In this document: piece after piece, positions 43,315 through 53,556 of the stretch
Numbering within the stretch: the stretch's first letter is position 1
Layout: each line of letters starts with the position of its first letter
The notes under the pieces: model-generated
The model's database searches: none
What the model saw: the letters and a program-made list of their open reading frames with translations, nothing else
Told to the model about the DNA's origin: nothing
Program-made: the position numbers and the translations under genes
Source of the DNA: Ruminococcus sp.
GTDB lineage: Bacteria; Bacillota; Clostridia; Oscillospirales; Ruminococcaceae
NCBI GenBank assembly: GCA_017478965.1
Contig: JAFVCV010000013.1
Span: 92,702-156,701, forward strand
Direction of reading: 5' to 3'
DNA: 64,000 bases

Positions 43315-43866
43315 ATGGCAAAAAAGAAAGGCGGGGACAGCGGCGCAAAGCCGGGTACCGTCAGCAGGATCACGCAGCTCGCACAGCCGCTGGCAGATGA
43401 GCTGGGGCTGTTCTTGTGGGACGTGCGCTTTGAGAAGGAGGGTGCCACCTGGTATCTCAGGGTGCTGATAGACAAGGACGGCGGAGTCACCATGGAGGAC
43501 TGTGAGAATTTCACCAGGCCCTTCAACAAGATACTGGACGAGGAGGACCCTATAGCGCAGAGCTATGTGTTCGAGTGCGGCAGCCCCGGGTTAGGCAGGG
43601 AGCTGAGAAAGCCGATACATTTCGAGGTCTGCATAGGGGACGTGGTGAGAGTAAGGCTCATAAGGCCCGACGAGAACGGCGAAAGGGAGTTCATAGTCGG
43701 ACTGGTGGGATACGATGAGGAGGAAAAGATCATCGCCTGCCAGACCCTGGACGAGAACGGCGACGGGGTGGAGAACGTGACCTTTAAACTCAGCGACTGC
43801 GCCTTTGTCAAGCTGTATGACGACTTCGACCTGGAGGAGGAGATAAAGGCGGCGGACCTGAACTGA
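43315..43866 (+). CDS. rimP: Ribosome maturation factor RimP
   Basis: 183 residues, needed for 30S subunit maturation. Landmarks are LGLFLWDVRFEKEGATWYLRVLIDKDGGVTMEDC and YVFECGSPGLGRELRKP (family: EVSSPGLDRPL), then an SH3-like C-terminal domain. ATG 43315 has GAGGAGGG 4 bases upstream; the open frame extends upstream but without family similarity. First gene of the conserved rimP-nusA-ylxR-ylxQ-infB-rbfA order. Confidence 0.92.
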   Translation: MAKKKGGDSGAKPGTVSRITQLAQPLADELGLFLWDVRFEKEGATWYLRVLIDKDGGVTMEDCENFTRPFNKILDEEDPIAQSYVFECGSPGLGRELRKPIHFEVCIGDVVRVRLIRPDENGEREFIVGLVGYDEEEKIIACQTLDENGDGVENVTFKLSDCAFVKLYDDFDLEEEIKAADLN

Positions 43867-43948
43867 GGACCGGGCTATCGGGAGCATCAGGACTGAGAAA
43901 TAAGCTTTGCATATACCGAATAACTATTAAGGAGGAAAAAGGCAAAAA

Positions 43949-45082
43949 ATGAACGAGCAGTTTTTTAAGGCGCTGGCAGATCTGTCTGCGGAGAACGAGA
44001 TAGATAAGGATCAGCTGATCGAGAAGATCAAGGAAGGAATAATAAAGGCGATAAAGAAGGAGTACCCTGAGAGCGAGCATATAAGGGTGGACATCGACCC
44101 GGAGAGCGGCAAGCTGGAGATGTGCATACTCAAGGAGGTCATGAAGGTGATGTTCGTGGACGACCCGGAGAACGAGATCTACATCGGGGAGGCCAGGACC
44201 TACGACCCGGACGTCAAGGAGGGCGACTGGGTGGAGATACCGGTAAATCCCACTAAGATCGGCCGTGTGGCTGCGCAGAACGCCAAGCAGTCCATAAAGC
44301 ACGATATCAAGGATTTTGAGCGCAACAAGCTCATCGAGCAGTATAAGGACAGAGAGCATGAGATAGTTTCCGCCACCGTGCAGAAGGTGGAGCCGGCCAC
44401 GGGCAATGCGGTCATAACCATCGACAAGAACGAGCACTATTTCTACCGCAGCGAGCAGATACCCGGCGAGGTGCTCAGAGAGGGCGATATAATAAAGGTC
44501 TATATCGTTAGTCTCGGGGGCACAGAGAGAAAGCAGCCGGTGGTAAAGCTTTCCAGGACCCATAAGGACCTGGTAAAGAGGCTCTTCGAGCTGGAGGTGC
44601 CTGAGATAGCGGACGGCACCGTGGAGATAAAGGCTATTTCCAGGATAGCCGGCGTGAGGAGCAAGATAGCGGTATGGTCCAAGGACAAGAACGTTGACGC
44701 CGTGGGCGCCTGCATAGGGCCGAGGAAGTCCAGGATATCCGCAGTGGTATCTGAGCTCAACGGTGAGAAGATAGACGTTATCAACTGGTGTGAGGACGAG
44801 GCTGAGTTCATCGCAAAGGCTCTTGCCCCGGCGGAGGTGCTGAGCGTAGAGCTGCTGGAGACCGAGCGCAGGATCGAGCACGAGGGCGAGGAGAGAGAGT
44901 TCGAGAGGGTCATCAAGAAGTGCAGAGTAGTGGTGCCCAACAACCAGTTCTCCCTTGCTATCGGCAATAAGGGACAGAACGCCAAGCTGGCGGCAGGGCT
45001 AACGAACTATAAGATAGATATTATCCCCGAGGTGCAGCCTGAGGCCGCAGCGGAGCAGGGAAATGCCGGGGACGGCGAATAG
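43949..45082 (+). CDS. nusA: Transcription termination/antitermination protein NusA
   Basis: 377 residues, the usual length for Firmicutes NusA without the C-terminal acidic repeats of E. coli. The N-terminal RNA-polymerase-binding domain (about 1-125) is followed by an S1 domain (HEIVSATVQKVEPATGNAVI), KH1 (RIAGVRSKIAVWS, then GACIGPRKSRI) and KH2 (SLAIGNKGQNAKLAAGLT). It modulates pausing and termination, and could feed back on the leader hairpin upstream of rimP. Confidence 0.95.
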   Translation: MNEQFFKALADLSAENEIDKDQLIEKIKEGIIKAIKKEYPESEHIRVDIDPESGKLEMCILKEVMKVMFVDDPENEIYIGEARTYDPDVKEGDWVEIPVNPTKIGRVAAQNAKQSIKHDIKDFERNKLIEQYKDREHEIVSATVQKVEPATGNAVITIDKNEHYFYRSEQIPGEVLREGDIIKVYIVSLGGTERKQPVVKLSRTHKDLVKRLFELEVPEIADGTVEIKAISRIAGVRSKIAVWSKDKNVDAVGACIGPRKSRISAVVSELNGEKIDVINWCEDEAEFIAKALAPAEVLSVELLETERRIEHEGEEREFERVIKKCRVVVPNNQFSLAIGNKGQNAKLAAGLTNYKIDIIPEVQPEAAAEQGNAGDGE

Positions 45083-45089
45083 ATAAAGC

Positions 45090-45362
45090 ATGAAGACCAA
45101 GAAGATACCTATGAGAATGTGCCTGGGGTGCGGCGAGATGAAGCCTAAGAAGGAGCTGGTGCGGGTGGTACGCAGCAGCGAGGGAGAGATCTCGGTGGAC
45201 CTTACGGGCAAGAAGGCGGGAAGAGGAGCTTATATCTGTAGGGATACAGAGTGCCTGGCCAAGGCCAGAAAGGCCCGGCGGCTGGAGAAGAGCTTTTCCT
45301 GCCGGATAGAGGATCCGATATACGACAGGATGGAGGAGGAACTGAAAAGTGAGCAGCAATAA
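45090..45362 (+). CDS. ylxR: YlxR-family (DUF448) RNA-binding protein
   Basis: 90 residues with the diagnostic PMRMCLGCGEMKPKKELVRVV, GRGAYIC and CLAKARKARRLEKSF. In other Firmicutes YlxR has been reported to bind RNase P RNA and influence expression; its precise role is open. It lies 7 bases after nusA and overlaps ylxQ by 14. Confidence 0.93.
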   Translation: MKTKKIPMRMCLGCGEMKPKKELVRVVRSSEGEISVDLTGKKAGRGAYICRDTECLAKARKARRLEKSFSCRIEDPIYDRMEEELKSEQQ

Positions 45363-45684
45363 GCTTGGACTGCTTTCCATGTGCAGGAAGGCAGGGCGCA
45401 TGGTCGTGGGCATGGACATGGTCAAGGACGCCTGCGCCAACGGTAATGCAAAAGCAGTGTTCACTGCTTCGGACTTTTCAGAGAGGTCTCTCAAAGAGAT
45501 AAGGTTCGCCTGTGCCAGGAACGGAGTCAGGCTCTATGCCCTTGGGGTGGATATGGACTCCTTGGGACAGTGCATAGGCAAGCGCAGCGGGGTCATCGCC
45601 ATGACTGACAGCGGTTTTGCGAAGTCCTGCGCCAAGGGCCTTGAGGAGATAGAGGCGGACCCGGCGGAGTTCGGCCTCCTTTGA
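45349..45684 (+). CDS. ylxQ: L7Ae-family ribosomal-like protein YlxQ
   Basis: 111 residues. NKLGLLSMCRKAGRMVVGMDMV and KAVFTASDFSERSLKEI, with GKRSGVIAMTDSGFA, match the YlxQ/L7Ae K-turn-binding fold. The GTG start lies inside the ylxR end with GGAGGA upstream, so translation is coupled. Confidence 0.9.
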   Translation: MSSNKLGLLSMCRKAGRMVVGMDMVKDACANGNAKAVFTASDFSERSLKEIRFACARNGVRLYALGVDMDSLGQCIGKRSGVIAMTDSGFAKSCAKGLEEIEADPAEFGLL

Positions 45685-45752
45685 GATTTTGACATAAAGC
45701 ATTTCATAAGGGCAGGCCCCCGGCGGGCGGTCCCGGAAAGAGAGGAATAAAT

Positions 45753-48374
45753 TTGCCTATGAGTACCAAATCGAGCAAGACCAAGATCAAGCTCAGTGAG
45801 CTGGCTAAGGATCTTAAACTTACCAATAACGACGTCATCGACTGTCTCACAGCACTGGACGGTACTGTGAGAAAGACGCAGACTGCTCTGAGCGAAAAGG
45901 AGCTTTCTTACGTTTTTGAATATTTCACGCAGAAAAACCAGGTGGAGAGCTTTGACGCTTATTTCGCCAATAATGTGAAGCCCGCAGAGCCTGAGAAGCC
46001 TAAGGCAGAAAAGCCTGAGAAGAAGGCTGAGAAGACGGCAGAGAAGAACGTTGAGAAGAGCGTTGAGAAGAACGCCGTGAAGGCCGAAAAGCCTGAGAAG
46101 AAGACTGAAAAGCCTGCGGCTGAAAAGGAAGCAGCTGAGAAGGCTGTCAATGATAAGACGGAAAAGCCTTCACAGCCTAAGAAGGAAGAGCCGGAGGCCG
46201 CTGAGCCTGCAAAGGCTGAAAAGCCCGCACCTCAGCCTGAGAAGAAGACCGAGCCGAAGGCCCGCAAGCAGGAGAAGAAAGAGGCCAGGAAACAGGACCA
46301 CGGCGTCAAGACGCAGCTTGGCGGCGGCAGCTCCTTCGGCGGCGGCGACAAGGGCTATACCATCTCCGAAAGCTCCGAGGGGGAGAAGTCCGGCGCAAGC
46401 AGAAGGACCGTTGACACCAGGGGCAGCTATATCGAGCTGGATAAGTATAACGAAAAGTACGATAACCTTGCTACCAGCAAGCAGGGCAATAAAAATGAAA
46501 ACTTCCGCAAAAAGCAGAAGATCACCCAGAAGAGCCAGCAGTATAAAAAGCAGCAGCACTCCCATAAGAAAGAGAGCGAGCAGGATAAGCTCAACAGAAT
46601 GGCTCTGGAAAAGGCCAGAAAGCAGCAGCTGAAGGTCATGATACCCGATGAGATAGTAGTCTCAGAGCTGGCCAGCAGACTGAAGGTCACTGCCACTGAG
46701 GTCATCAAAAAGCTCATGGGACTTGGGGTGATGGCCGGCATAAACCAGACCGTTGATTTCGATACCGCATCCCTGGTGGCTGAGGAGCTGGGCGCAAAGG
46801 TGGAGAAGGAAGTACACATCACCATCGAGGAGAGACTTATCGAGGACGAGGCCGATGCACCTGAGAACCTTCAGGAGCGCTGCCCTGTAGTAGTCGTAAT
46901 GGGCCACGTTGACCACGGCAAGACCTCTATCCTTGACAGGATAAGGAACGCAAACGTTGCCGAGGGCGAGGCCGGCGGCATCACACAGCATATCGGCGCT
47001 TATCAGGTGACCCGCAACGGGCAGAAGATAACTTTCCTGGATACTCCGGGCCATGAGGCGTTTACTTCTATGAGAGCCAGGGGCGCCAACATCACCGATA
47101 TCGCCATACTTGTAGTGGCAGCCGACGACGGCATCATGCCGCAGACCATAGAGTCGATAAACCACGCAAAGGCTGCGGGGGTCTCTATAATAGTTGCCAT
47201 CAATAAGATGGATAAGGAGGGCGCAGACCCCGACAGAGTAAAGCAGCAGCTCACCGAGCACGAGCTGGTGGTCGAAGAGTGGGGCGGCGACGTTATCGCT
47301 GTGCCTGTTTCTGCAAAGACCGGCATGGGTATCGACGACCTGCTGGAGAACGTGCTGCTGGTGGCCGAGGTGAAGGAGCTGAAAGCCAATCCCAACAGAC
47401 TGGCCAAGGGCGCTGTCATCGAGGCAAGGCTGGATAAGGGCAAGGGCCCTGTGGCTACCCTGCTGGTGCAGAACGGTACTCTACATGCAGGCGACGTCAT
47501 CATAGCCGGCACCTCTGTGGGAAGGATAAGGACCATGACCGACTACCGTGGACGGACCATCAAGGAGGCCGGACCTTCCACACCGGTGGAGATAACCGGT
47601 CTGGGCGAAGTTCCTACCGCAGGCGAGACTTTCAACGCAGTAGAGGACGAAAAGCTGGCAAGAGAGCTGGTGGAGCAGCGTAAGCATGAGGCCAAGGAGG
47701 ACGAGTTCAGACAGTTCCAGAAAGTAACTCTGGATAATCTGTTCGCACAGATCTCCGAGGGCGAGATGAAGGAGCTGCCCATAATCGTCAAGGCTGACGT
47801 TCAGGGCTCAGTAGAGGCCGTAAGGCAGAGCCTGGAGAAGATATCCAACGATGAGGTAAGAGTAAAGGTGATCCACGGTGCGGTGGGCGCTGTCAGCGAG
47901 AGCGACGTTATGCTTGCCAATGCGTCTAACGCTATAATCGTGGGCTTTAACGTAAGGCCTGACCCTGTGGCAAAGGCCAACGCCGAGCAGAGCGGCGTGG
48001 ACATCAGGCTCTACCGGATAATCTATGACGCCATAGAAGAGATAACCGACGCTATGAAGGGTATGCTCGCACCTAAGTTCAGAGAGGTGGAGACTGCAAG
48101 GGTCGAGGTAAGACAGGTCTACAAGATAAGCTCTGTAGGCACCGTTGCAGGCTGCTATGTCCTTGACGGCAAGGTGGGAAGGAACAATCAGATAAGAGTG
48201 GTCCGTGACGGCATCGTCATCGCTGAAGACAAGATGAGCTCGCTGAAAAGGTTCAAGGACGACGCTAAGGAAGTTTCCGAGGGCTTTGAATGCGGCATAA
48301 CTCTGGAGAAGTTCAGCGACATCAAGGAGGGCGACATCTTCGAGGCCTTCTATATGGAAGAATACAGAGAATAA
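45753..48374 (+). CDS. infB: Translation initiation factor IF-2
   Basis: 873 residues. An IF2N module at about 8-60, a long Lys/Glu/Pro/Ala-rich linker (about 75-290) with many EKPEKK/AEK units, a second IF2N module (about 300-350), the GTPase domain with GHVDHGKTS near residue 384, DTPGHE and NKMDKE, then the beta-barrel and C-terminal fMet-tRNA-binding domains. TTG 45753 is preferred because AGAGG lies 7 bases upstream; ATG 45759 would be 13 away. Confidence 0.95.
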   Translation: MPMSTKSSKTKIKLSELAKDLKLTNNDVIDCLTALDGTVRKTQTALSEKELSYVFEYFTQKNQVESFDAYFANNVKPAEPEKPKAEKPEKKAEKTAEKNVEKSVEKNAVKAEKPEKKTEKPAAEKEAAEKAVNDKTEKPSQPKKEEPEAAEPAKAEKPAPQPEKKTEPKARKQEKKEARKQDHGVKTQLGGGSSFGGGDKGYTISESSEGEKSGASRRTVDTRGSYIELDKYNEKYDNLATSKQGNKNENFRKKQKITQKSQQYKKQQHSHKKESEQDKLNRMALEKARKQQLKVMIPDEIVVSELASRLKVTATEVIKKLMGLGVMAGINQTVDFDTASLVAEELGAKVEKEVHITIEERLIEDEADAPENLQERCPVVVVMGHVDHGKTSILDRIRNANVAEGEAGGITQHIGAYQVTRNGQKITFLDTPGHEAFTSMRARGANITDIAILVVAADDGIMPQTIESINHAKAAGVSIIVAINKMDKEGADPDRVKQQLTEHELVVEEWGGDVIAVPVSAKTGMGIDDLLENVLLVAEVKELKANPNRLAKGAVIEARLDKGKGPVATLLVQNGTLHAGDVIIAGTSVGRIRTMTDYRGRTIKEAGPSTPVEITGLGEVPTAGETFNAVEDEKLARELVEQRKHEAKEDEFRQFQKVTLDNLFAQISEGEMKELPIIVKADVQGSVEAVRQSLEKISNDEVRVKVIHGAVGAVSESDVMLANASNAIIVGFNVRPDPVAKANAEQSGVDIRLYRIIYDAIEEITDAMKGMLAPKFREVETARVEVRQVYKISSVGTVAGCYVLDGKVGRNNQIRVVRDGIVIAEDKMSSLKRFKDDAKEVSEGFECGITLEKFSDIKEGDIFEAFYMEEYRE

Positions 48375-48396
48375 CAGGACCCGAGGGAGGTACAAA

Positions 48397-48783
48397 ATGG
48401 CTTCACATAAGGCAGGACGTATGTCCGAGGATATAAAAAGGATAATCTCCGGGAAGATGCTGGAGCTGAAAGACCCCAGGATAAACGGCGGGCAGTTCCT
48501 TACAGTGGTAAGGTGCGATGTGGCCAGCGACGGGTCTTACTGCAAGGTATATATCTCCAGCTTCAGGGGGATAGATGAGGCTAAGAAGGCAGTAAAGGGC
48601 TTTGAGAGCGCCACTGGGTATCTCAAGAGGGAGATATCCAACGTGCTGGGGCTCAAAAAAAGCCCGGAGCTGAAATTCATAGCCGATGATTCGATAGAAC
48701 ATTCCGCAGAGATAACCCGAAGGCTCAGGGAGCTTGTGCCAAAGGAGCCGGAGGGGGACGGCGGCGAAGACGGAGAAGAATAA
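48397..48783 (+). CDS. rbfA: 30S ribosome-binding factor RbfA
   Basis: 128 residues: RMSEDIKRIISGKMLELKDPRI, then VTxxxVxxD-like VVRCDVASDGSYCKVYIS and SPELKFIADDSIEHSAEI. It assists 16S rRNA maturation and cold adaptation. GGGAGG precedes the ATG; 22 bases after infB. Confidence 0.93.
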   Translation: MASHKAGRMSEDIKRIISGKMLELKDPRINGGQFLTVVRCDVASDGSYCKVYISSFRGIDEAKKAVKGFESATGYLKREISNVLGLKKSPELKFIADDSIEHSAEITRRLRELVPKEPEGDGGEDGEE

Positions 48784-48811
48784 CGGCCGGAGACTATAGC
48801 AAGGACAGGTT

Positions 48812-49774
48812 ATGGAATACAGAGAGATAATAGATATTTTCGAGGGCCACGATAAGTTTCTGATACTGACCCACAAAAGCCCGGACGGAGATACCCTTGG
48901 CACCGGTTTCGGGCTGTGCTGGTATCTGAGAGACATGGGCAAAATGGCGAATGTCATAAATTCCGACGGCTTTCCGGACAGGTATAGCTTTATGTACGAA
49001 GGCTATGAGCCGCAGGACTTTGAGCCGGAGTATATAGTTTCGGTGGACATCGCAGACCCCAATCTCATGGGCAGCAGGCTGGCTGAATATCAGCAGCAGG
49101 GTGCGGTGGACCTTTGTATAGACCACCATTTTTCCAACAAGCAGTTCGCCAAGCTTTCCCACGTTGAGGGGAACGCATCGGCGGCGGCGCTGATACTGTA
49201 TAAGATAATTAAGGAGTGGGGCAGGCCCATGAGCAGCCTGACGGCCAAGTGCCTTTATACCGGCATAGCTACCGATACCGGGTGCTTCAAGTATGAGAAT
49301 ACCAGCCCTGACGCCCACATAGCTGCGGCGGAGCTGATGGCCTATGACATCGACTACGCCAATGTGAACAGGAAGATGTTCGATGTACGCAGCCGCAGCA
49401 GGATAGAGATCGAGCAGACCGTCACAGGGTCCATGAAGTACTACTGCGGCGGCAGGTGCGCAATGATAGTGCTCACCACTGAGCTTATCGAGAGGACCGG
49501 GGCCGACCCGGCGGAGTTCGACGGGCTTGCGTCCATACCGCTGTCAGTGGAGGGCGTTATAATAGGCATCACCGTCAAGCAGAGACATGAGAAGGTCTTC
49601 AAGATAAGCGTGCGGACCACCGAGGAGGCTGATGCCAGTGCATTCTGCGCAGGGTTCGGCGGCGGCGGACATAAGAGGGCCGCTGGCTGTGAGATCCAGG
49701 GCAGCCTTGAAGAGGTCACGGAGCTGCTGCTGAAGGCCGCAGAGGAAAGTCTCGGAGCGATCAGAGATGAGTGA
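48812..49774 (+). CDS. nrnA: Bifunctional oligoribonuclease/pAp phosphatase NrnA (DHH family)
   Basis: 320 residues. The DHH domain has LTHKSPDGDTLGTGFGL, SVDIADPN, CIDHHFSN and TGIATDTGCFKYENTSP; the DHHA1 domain has FGGGGHKRAAGCEI. It degrades short RNAs and dephosphorylates 3'-phosphoadenosine 5'-phosphate. Position between rbfA and truB is conserved in Firmicutes. Confidence 0.93.
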   Translation: MEYREIIDIFEGHDKFLILTHKSPDGDTLGTGFGLCWYLRDMGKMANVINSDGFPDRYSFMYEGYEPQDFEPEYIVSVDIADPNLMGSRLAEYQQQGAVDLCIDHHFSNKQFAKLSHVEGNASAAALILYKIIKEWGRPMSSLTAKCLYTGIATDTGCFKYENTSPDAHIAAAELMAYDIDYANVNRKMFDVRSRSRIEIEQTVTGSMKYYCGGRCAMIVLTTELIERTGADPAEFDGLASIPLSVEGVIIGITVKQRHEKVFKISVRTTEEADASAFCAGFGGGGHKRAAGCEIQGSLEEVTELLLKAAEESLGAIRDE

Positions 49775-50663
49775 GATAAGCGGCATGATCGCAGTCTACA
49801 AGCCCGGAGGGTGGACCTCCTTCGACGTGGTGGCAAAGCTGCGGGGGATAATGAAGACCAAGAAGATAGGCCACGGCGGGACCCTTGACCCTATGGCTGA
49901 GGGAGTGCTGCCGGTATTCGTGGGCAAGGCTGCCAAGGCCTGCGATATCCTGCCGGACAGGAGAAAATGCTACCGGGCAGGCTTTCAGTTCGGTCTTTCC
50001 ACAGATACTGAGGATATCACGGGTAAAGTTCTTTCGCAGAGCGGCAGACCGGTGAGCCGGCAGGAGATAGAAGAGCTGCTGCCTGATTTTATAGGGACTA
50101 TACCGCAGGTGCCGCCTATGTATTCGGCGGTGAAGATAGGCGGGAAAAAGCTCTGCGAGCTGGCCAGAGAGGGCCGCACAGTGGAAAGAGAGCCAAGGCA
50201 GGTGACGGTAAGGAGCATAGTTTTAGAGGACTATGACCCCGTGACCAGGCAGGGCATCATGGACATTGACTGCGAGAAGGGGACCTATGTAAGGTCTTTG
50301 ATAAGGGATATGGGCGAAAGGCTAGGCTCCGGTGGGACCATGACCTCGCTGCTAAGAACATATTCGGGAGGGTTCGGACTTTCGGACTGCCTGAGTCTGG
50401 AGACTATAGCGAAGAGTGTCAGCGAGCAGGGGGCGCAGAGCGTGCTGATGCCTGTTGACAGGGCTTTTGCGGTCTATGATGAGCTTCACCTTGACGAAAG
50501 GCTGACGGTCCTTTATAAAAACGGAGTAAGGCTAAGGACGGAACAGGTCGGAACGGGAACACAGGAAGGGACCTACCGTGTCTACGGAGGAGACGGCTGC
50601 TTTCTGGGCCTTGGGCATTTCGCCGGAGGCTGTTTGAGGAGCCTGAAAAATTTTTTTGTCTGA
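49767..50663 (+). CDS. truB: tRNA pseudouridine-55 synthase
   Basis: 298 residues. GMIAVYKPGGWTSFDVV, then KIGHGGTLDPMAEGVL with catalytic Asp41, RKCYRAGFQFGLSTDTED, QVPPMYSAVKIGGKKLCELAREG and CEKGTYVRSLIRDMGERLG. It makes pseudouridine 55 in the T-loop of tRNAs. Its ATG overlaps the nrnA end by 8 bases. Confidence 0.95.
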   Translation: MSEISGMIAVYKPGGWTSFDVVAKLRGIMKTKKIGHGGTLDPMAEGVLPVFVGKAAKACDILPDRRKCYRAGFQFGLSTDTEDITGKVLSQSGRPVSRQEIEELLPDFIGTIPQVPPMYSAVKIGGKKLCELAREGRTVEREPRQVTVRSIVLEDYDPVTRQGIMDIDCEKGTYVRSLIRDMGERLGSGGTMTSLLRTYSGGFGLSDCLSLETIAKSVSEQGAQSVLMPVDRAFAVYDELHLDERLTVLYKNGVRLRTEQVGTGTQEGTYRVYGGDGCFLGLGHFAGGCLRSLKNFFV

Positions 50664-50713
50664 CAGGGGCAAAAGGTTTTCCAGGAGAGATCATCCCGGG
50701 AGGAAGGATCATT

Positions 50714-51631
50714 TTGCAGGATATCTACAAGGACAGTGTGTCCGAAAAGGAAACGGTCTGCGCACTGGGACTTTTTGACGGAGTCCACAGGGGGCACAGG
50801 CTGGTCATAAACAAGGCGGTAAGGTATGCCGGGGAGCTTGGCATAAGCTCGGCGGTGTTCACCTTCAAGACCGATACGGTGACCTCGAAGGGCCACGACG
50901 GCAGGATAGAGATGATACTCAGCGACAGCGAAAAGCGCAGGCATTTCGCAGAGCTGGGGGTGGACTGTATATGCTCGCCGGAGTTCGGGGAGCTTAGAGA
51001 TCTGAGCGGTGAGGAGTTCTTCACGGAGGTGCTCATCAGGACGCTCAGGTGCAGAGCACTGGTCTGCGGCAGCGATTTCCGCTTCGGCAAAGGTGCTGCG
51101 GAGGACGTGAACAGTCTATGCTTTTTCGGGAAGAAATACGGCATAGAGGTCATGGTGTGCGAAAAGCTCACCTATGAGGGGGAGGAGGTAAGCTCTACCC
51201 GCATAAGGGAGTACATAAGGACCGGACATATCGACAGGGCCAACAGGCTTTTAGGCTATACATTCGGGCTGAAGCTCAATGTGGAGCACGGAAGGGAGCT
51301 TGGGAGGACCTGGAGCTTCCCCACCATCAACCAGGCTATACCGCAGGGACAGATAATGCCGAAATTCGGTGTTTATGCCGCTCGGGTGGAAATAGATGGG
51401 AAGGAATATTTCGGGGTGACGAACGTGGGCGTAAAGCCAACGCTGAAGGCACACGACGCACCGCTGGCGGAGACCTTCATATTAGATTTCAGCGGGGACC
51501 TCTACGGCAGGAGCCTGAGACTGCTGCTGGACAGGTTCATAAGGCCTGAACAGGGCTTTGAGAGCATTGAGGAACTGAGGGCGCAGATAGCCCGTGATAC
51601 CCGGAGGGTAAGAGAGTTTTACGGAGTGTGA
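50714..51631 (+). CDS. ribF: Bifunctional riboflavin kinase/FAD synthetase
   Basis: 305 residues. The N-terminal adenylyltransferase has ALGLFDGVHRGHRLVI (HxGH) and SSTRIREYIRTG; the C-terminal flavokinase has GRELGRTWSFPTIN, GVYAARVEIDGKEYFGVTNVGVKPT and DFSGDLYGRSLRLLL. It makes FMN and FAD. TTG at 50714 with GGAGGAAGG upstream; no better ATG exists. Confidence 0.93.
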   Translation: MQDIYKDSVSEKETVCALGLFDGVHRGHRLVINKAVRYAGELGISSAVFTFKTDTVTSKGHDGRIEMILSDSEKRRHFAELGVDCICSPEFGELRDLSGEEFFTEVLIRTLRCRALVCGSDFRFGKGAAEDVNSLCFFGKKYGIEVMVCEKLTYEGEEVSSTRIREYIRTGHIDRANRLLGYTFGLKLNVEHGRELGRTWSFPTINQAIPQGQIMPKFGVYAARVEIDGKEYFGVTNVGVKPTLKAHDAPLAETFILDFSGDLYGRSLRLLLDRFIRPEQGFESIEELRAQIARDTRRVREFYGV

Positions 51632-51638
51632 GCTTAGA

Positions 51639-52457
51639 ATGAAAAGGTCCGCAGGGAGACTGTGTGCGTTTGCGGCAGGATTGGGCGTGTGTGCGCTGCT
51701 GCTTGGCGGATGCGGGGCGAAGAAGACAGATCTGCCCGACGAGTATAAGGATTTCCTGGACTATACCCTGGGCGGGGGCTATACCGTCAGCGAAGGCGAG
51801 GGCATTGACGACGGCGTCAGCAGCATAGTCAGCCGCAGATGGAACGTGGGATACACCGACCGCAAGGGCGACGCCAGAGAGGGGAAGATCGAGCTTATCT
51901 ATGAAAGAGGCAAGGAGGAAGAGGTGACCGAGGAGGAGAAGAAGGCCGCCATAGCCAATTTTGTCAATTTCGAGATAGGGGAGAACGCCGGCGAGGAGTT
52001 CTACGAGGTGCTGATGAAGAAATACTTTCCCGACGCTCAGAAGAGGGGCAGCTATTTCTATGAGAACAGCGAGGTGCAGATATGTATACAGGTCTTCAAT
52101 ACCGATGAGGACCTTGACAGCCGGCAGGAGGAACTGAGGGACAGGTGGCTGGATACAGAGAACGGACTGAGCGTCCGGGAGCAGGACTTGAAAAGCTGTC
52201 TTGAACAGGAGAACTATCTGCTGATGGTGGACGTTACCCCCGCAGACCCTGGGGACAATAAGCGCTGCATAGAGCTTTTGCACGCACTGGAGGAGGACGT
52301 TACAGCCTTCTGCGGCTCGGCGCAGAATTTCCAGCTGAGACTGTCGGGAAACAGCGGGGTCGTCTATAATCACGCCTATCTTCTGGGGGACAGCACCCTG
52401 GATTATCTGAGCATAGAGTATGTCAACAAGTGCAGGCAGAAAAACGGCACCCTCTGA
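51639..52457 (+). CDS. Lipoprotein of unknown function
   Basis: 272 residues with a lipoprotein signal (AAGLGVCALLLGGC) and a mixed alpha/beta, acidic body without recognisable motifs. It follows ribF by 7 bases and may be co-transcribed with it. I do not recognise a family. Confidence 0.7.
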   Translation: MKRSAGRLCAFAAGLGVCALLLGGCGAKKTDLPDEYKDFLDYTLGGGYTVSEGEGIDDGVSSIVSRRWNVGYTDRKGDAREGKIELIYERGKEEEVTEEEKKAAIANFVNFEIGENAGEEFYEVLMKKYFPDAQKRGSYFYENSEVQICIQVFNTDEDLDSRQEELRDRWLDTENGLSVREQDLKSCLEQENYLLMVDVTPADPGDNKRCIELLHALEEDVTAFCGSAQNFQLRLSGNSGVVYNHAYLLGDSTLDYLSIEYVNKCRQKNGTL

Positions 52458-52578
52458 ATGCTCCTGTCAGTTTCAATCAGCTTTCACAGCGTATACACAT
52501 TGATGCAGTAAAGTAATAAAGAGAAATATTTTACCCGCCGGGAAGAGAGAGCGACCCGGCTCTGGGAGGTATAATGAA

Positions 52579-53556
52579 TTGATAGAGGTAATTGAGCTTT
52601 CAAAGCACTACGGCGACAAGAAAGCCGTCAACAACGTGTCCTTCAAGGCGGAGGACGGCGAGGTGCTGGGTTTTCTCGGCCCTAACGGCGCCGGGAAATC
52701 CACTACGATGAACATTCTTACAGGCTACATATCCTGTACCGCCGGCAAGGCGCTCATAGACGGTGTGGATATCCTGGAGGACCCTATAAAAGCAAAGCAG
52801 AAGATAGGCTATCTGCCGGAGATACCGCCCCTTTACATGGATATGACCGTGAAGGAGTATCTCTATTTCATCTACGATCTGAAAAAATGTAAGCTGCCGA
52901 AGATCTCGCATCTTAAAGACATTTGCAGCCTTGTGAAGATAGAGCACGTTTATAACAGAGTCATAAAGAACCTTTCAAAAGGCTATAAACAGCGTGTGGG
53001 CTTGGCGCAGGCCCTGGTGGGCAACCCCAAGGTGCTCATACTGGACGAGCCTACGGTGGGCCTGGACCCTAAGCAGATAATCGAGATAAGGACCCTTATC
53101 AAAAAGCTGGGGAAGAACCACACGGTCATACTCTCATCTCATATCCTTTCCGAGGTCCAGGCGGTCTGCGACAGGATAGTGGTGATAAACGAGGGCCGGG
53201 TAGTGGCCAACGACACCGAGGAGAACCTCTCTCACAGGCTCCGGGGCGACAATAAGCTCATATGTAAGATAAACGGCCCCCGGGACAGCATCATAAGAGC
53301 GATACAGAAGATAAAGGGCGTTGACAGGGTCTACTGCGACGCTGAGCATAAGAACAGTATCTGTGACCTGAGGATAGAGGCAAGAGAGGGCACAGAGATA
53401 AGGTATGAGCTGTTTGAGAGAATGGCTGAGAACAAATGGACCATACTGGAGCTAAGGTCGGCAGAGATGTCCCTGGAGGATATATTCCTCAAGCTCACCA
53501 TGGGCGAAACAGTCCCGGGATTTACCGGCGGCGAGGAAGAGGAGGCTGAGGAGTAA
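52579..53556 (+). CDS. ABC transporter ATP-binding protein (Gld/ABC-2 type)
   Basis: 325 residues. Walker A FLGPNGAGKST, Q-loop region YLPEIPPLY, signature LSKGYKQRVGLAQAL, Walker B VLILDEPTVGLDP, H-loop LSSHILSEV, then an extra C-terminal domain of about 100 residues. It powers the permease encoded next. TTG start with GGGAGG 9 bases upstream. The operon ATPase-permease-GldG-DUF4340 occurs in many bacteria; the substrate is unknown outside gliding species. Confidence 0.92.
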   Translation: MIEVIELSKHYGDKKAVNNVSFKAEDGEVLGFLGPNGAGKSTTMNILTGYISCTAGKALIDGVDILEDPIKAKQKIGYLPEIPPLYMDMTVKEYLYFIYDLKKCKLPKISHLKDICSLVKIEHVYNRVIKNLSKGYKQRVGLAQALVGNPKVLILDEPTVGLDPKQIIEIRTLIKKLGKNHTVILSSHILSEVQAVCDRIVVINEGRVVANDTEENLSHRLRGDNKLICKINGPRDSIIRAIQKIKGVDRVYCDAEHKNSICDLRIEAREGTEIRYELFERMAENKWTILELRSAEMSLEDIFLKLTMGETVPGFTGGEEEEAEE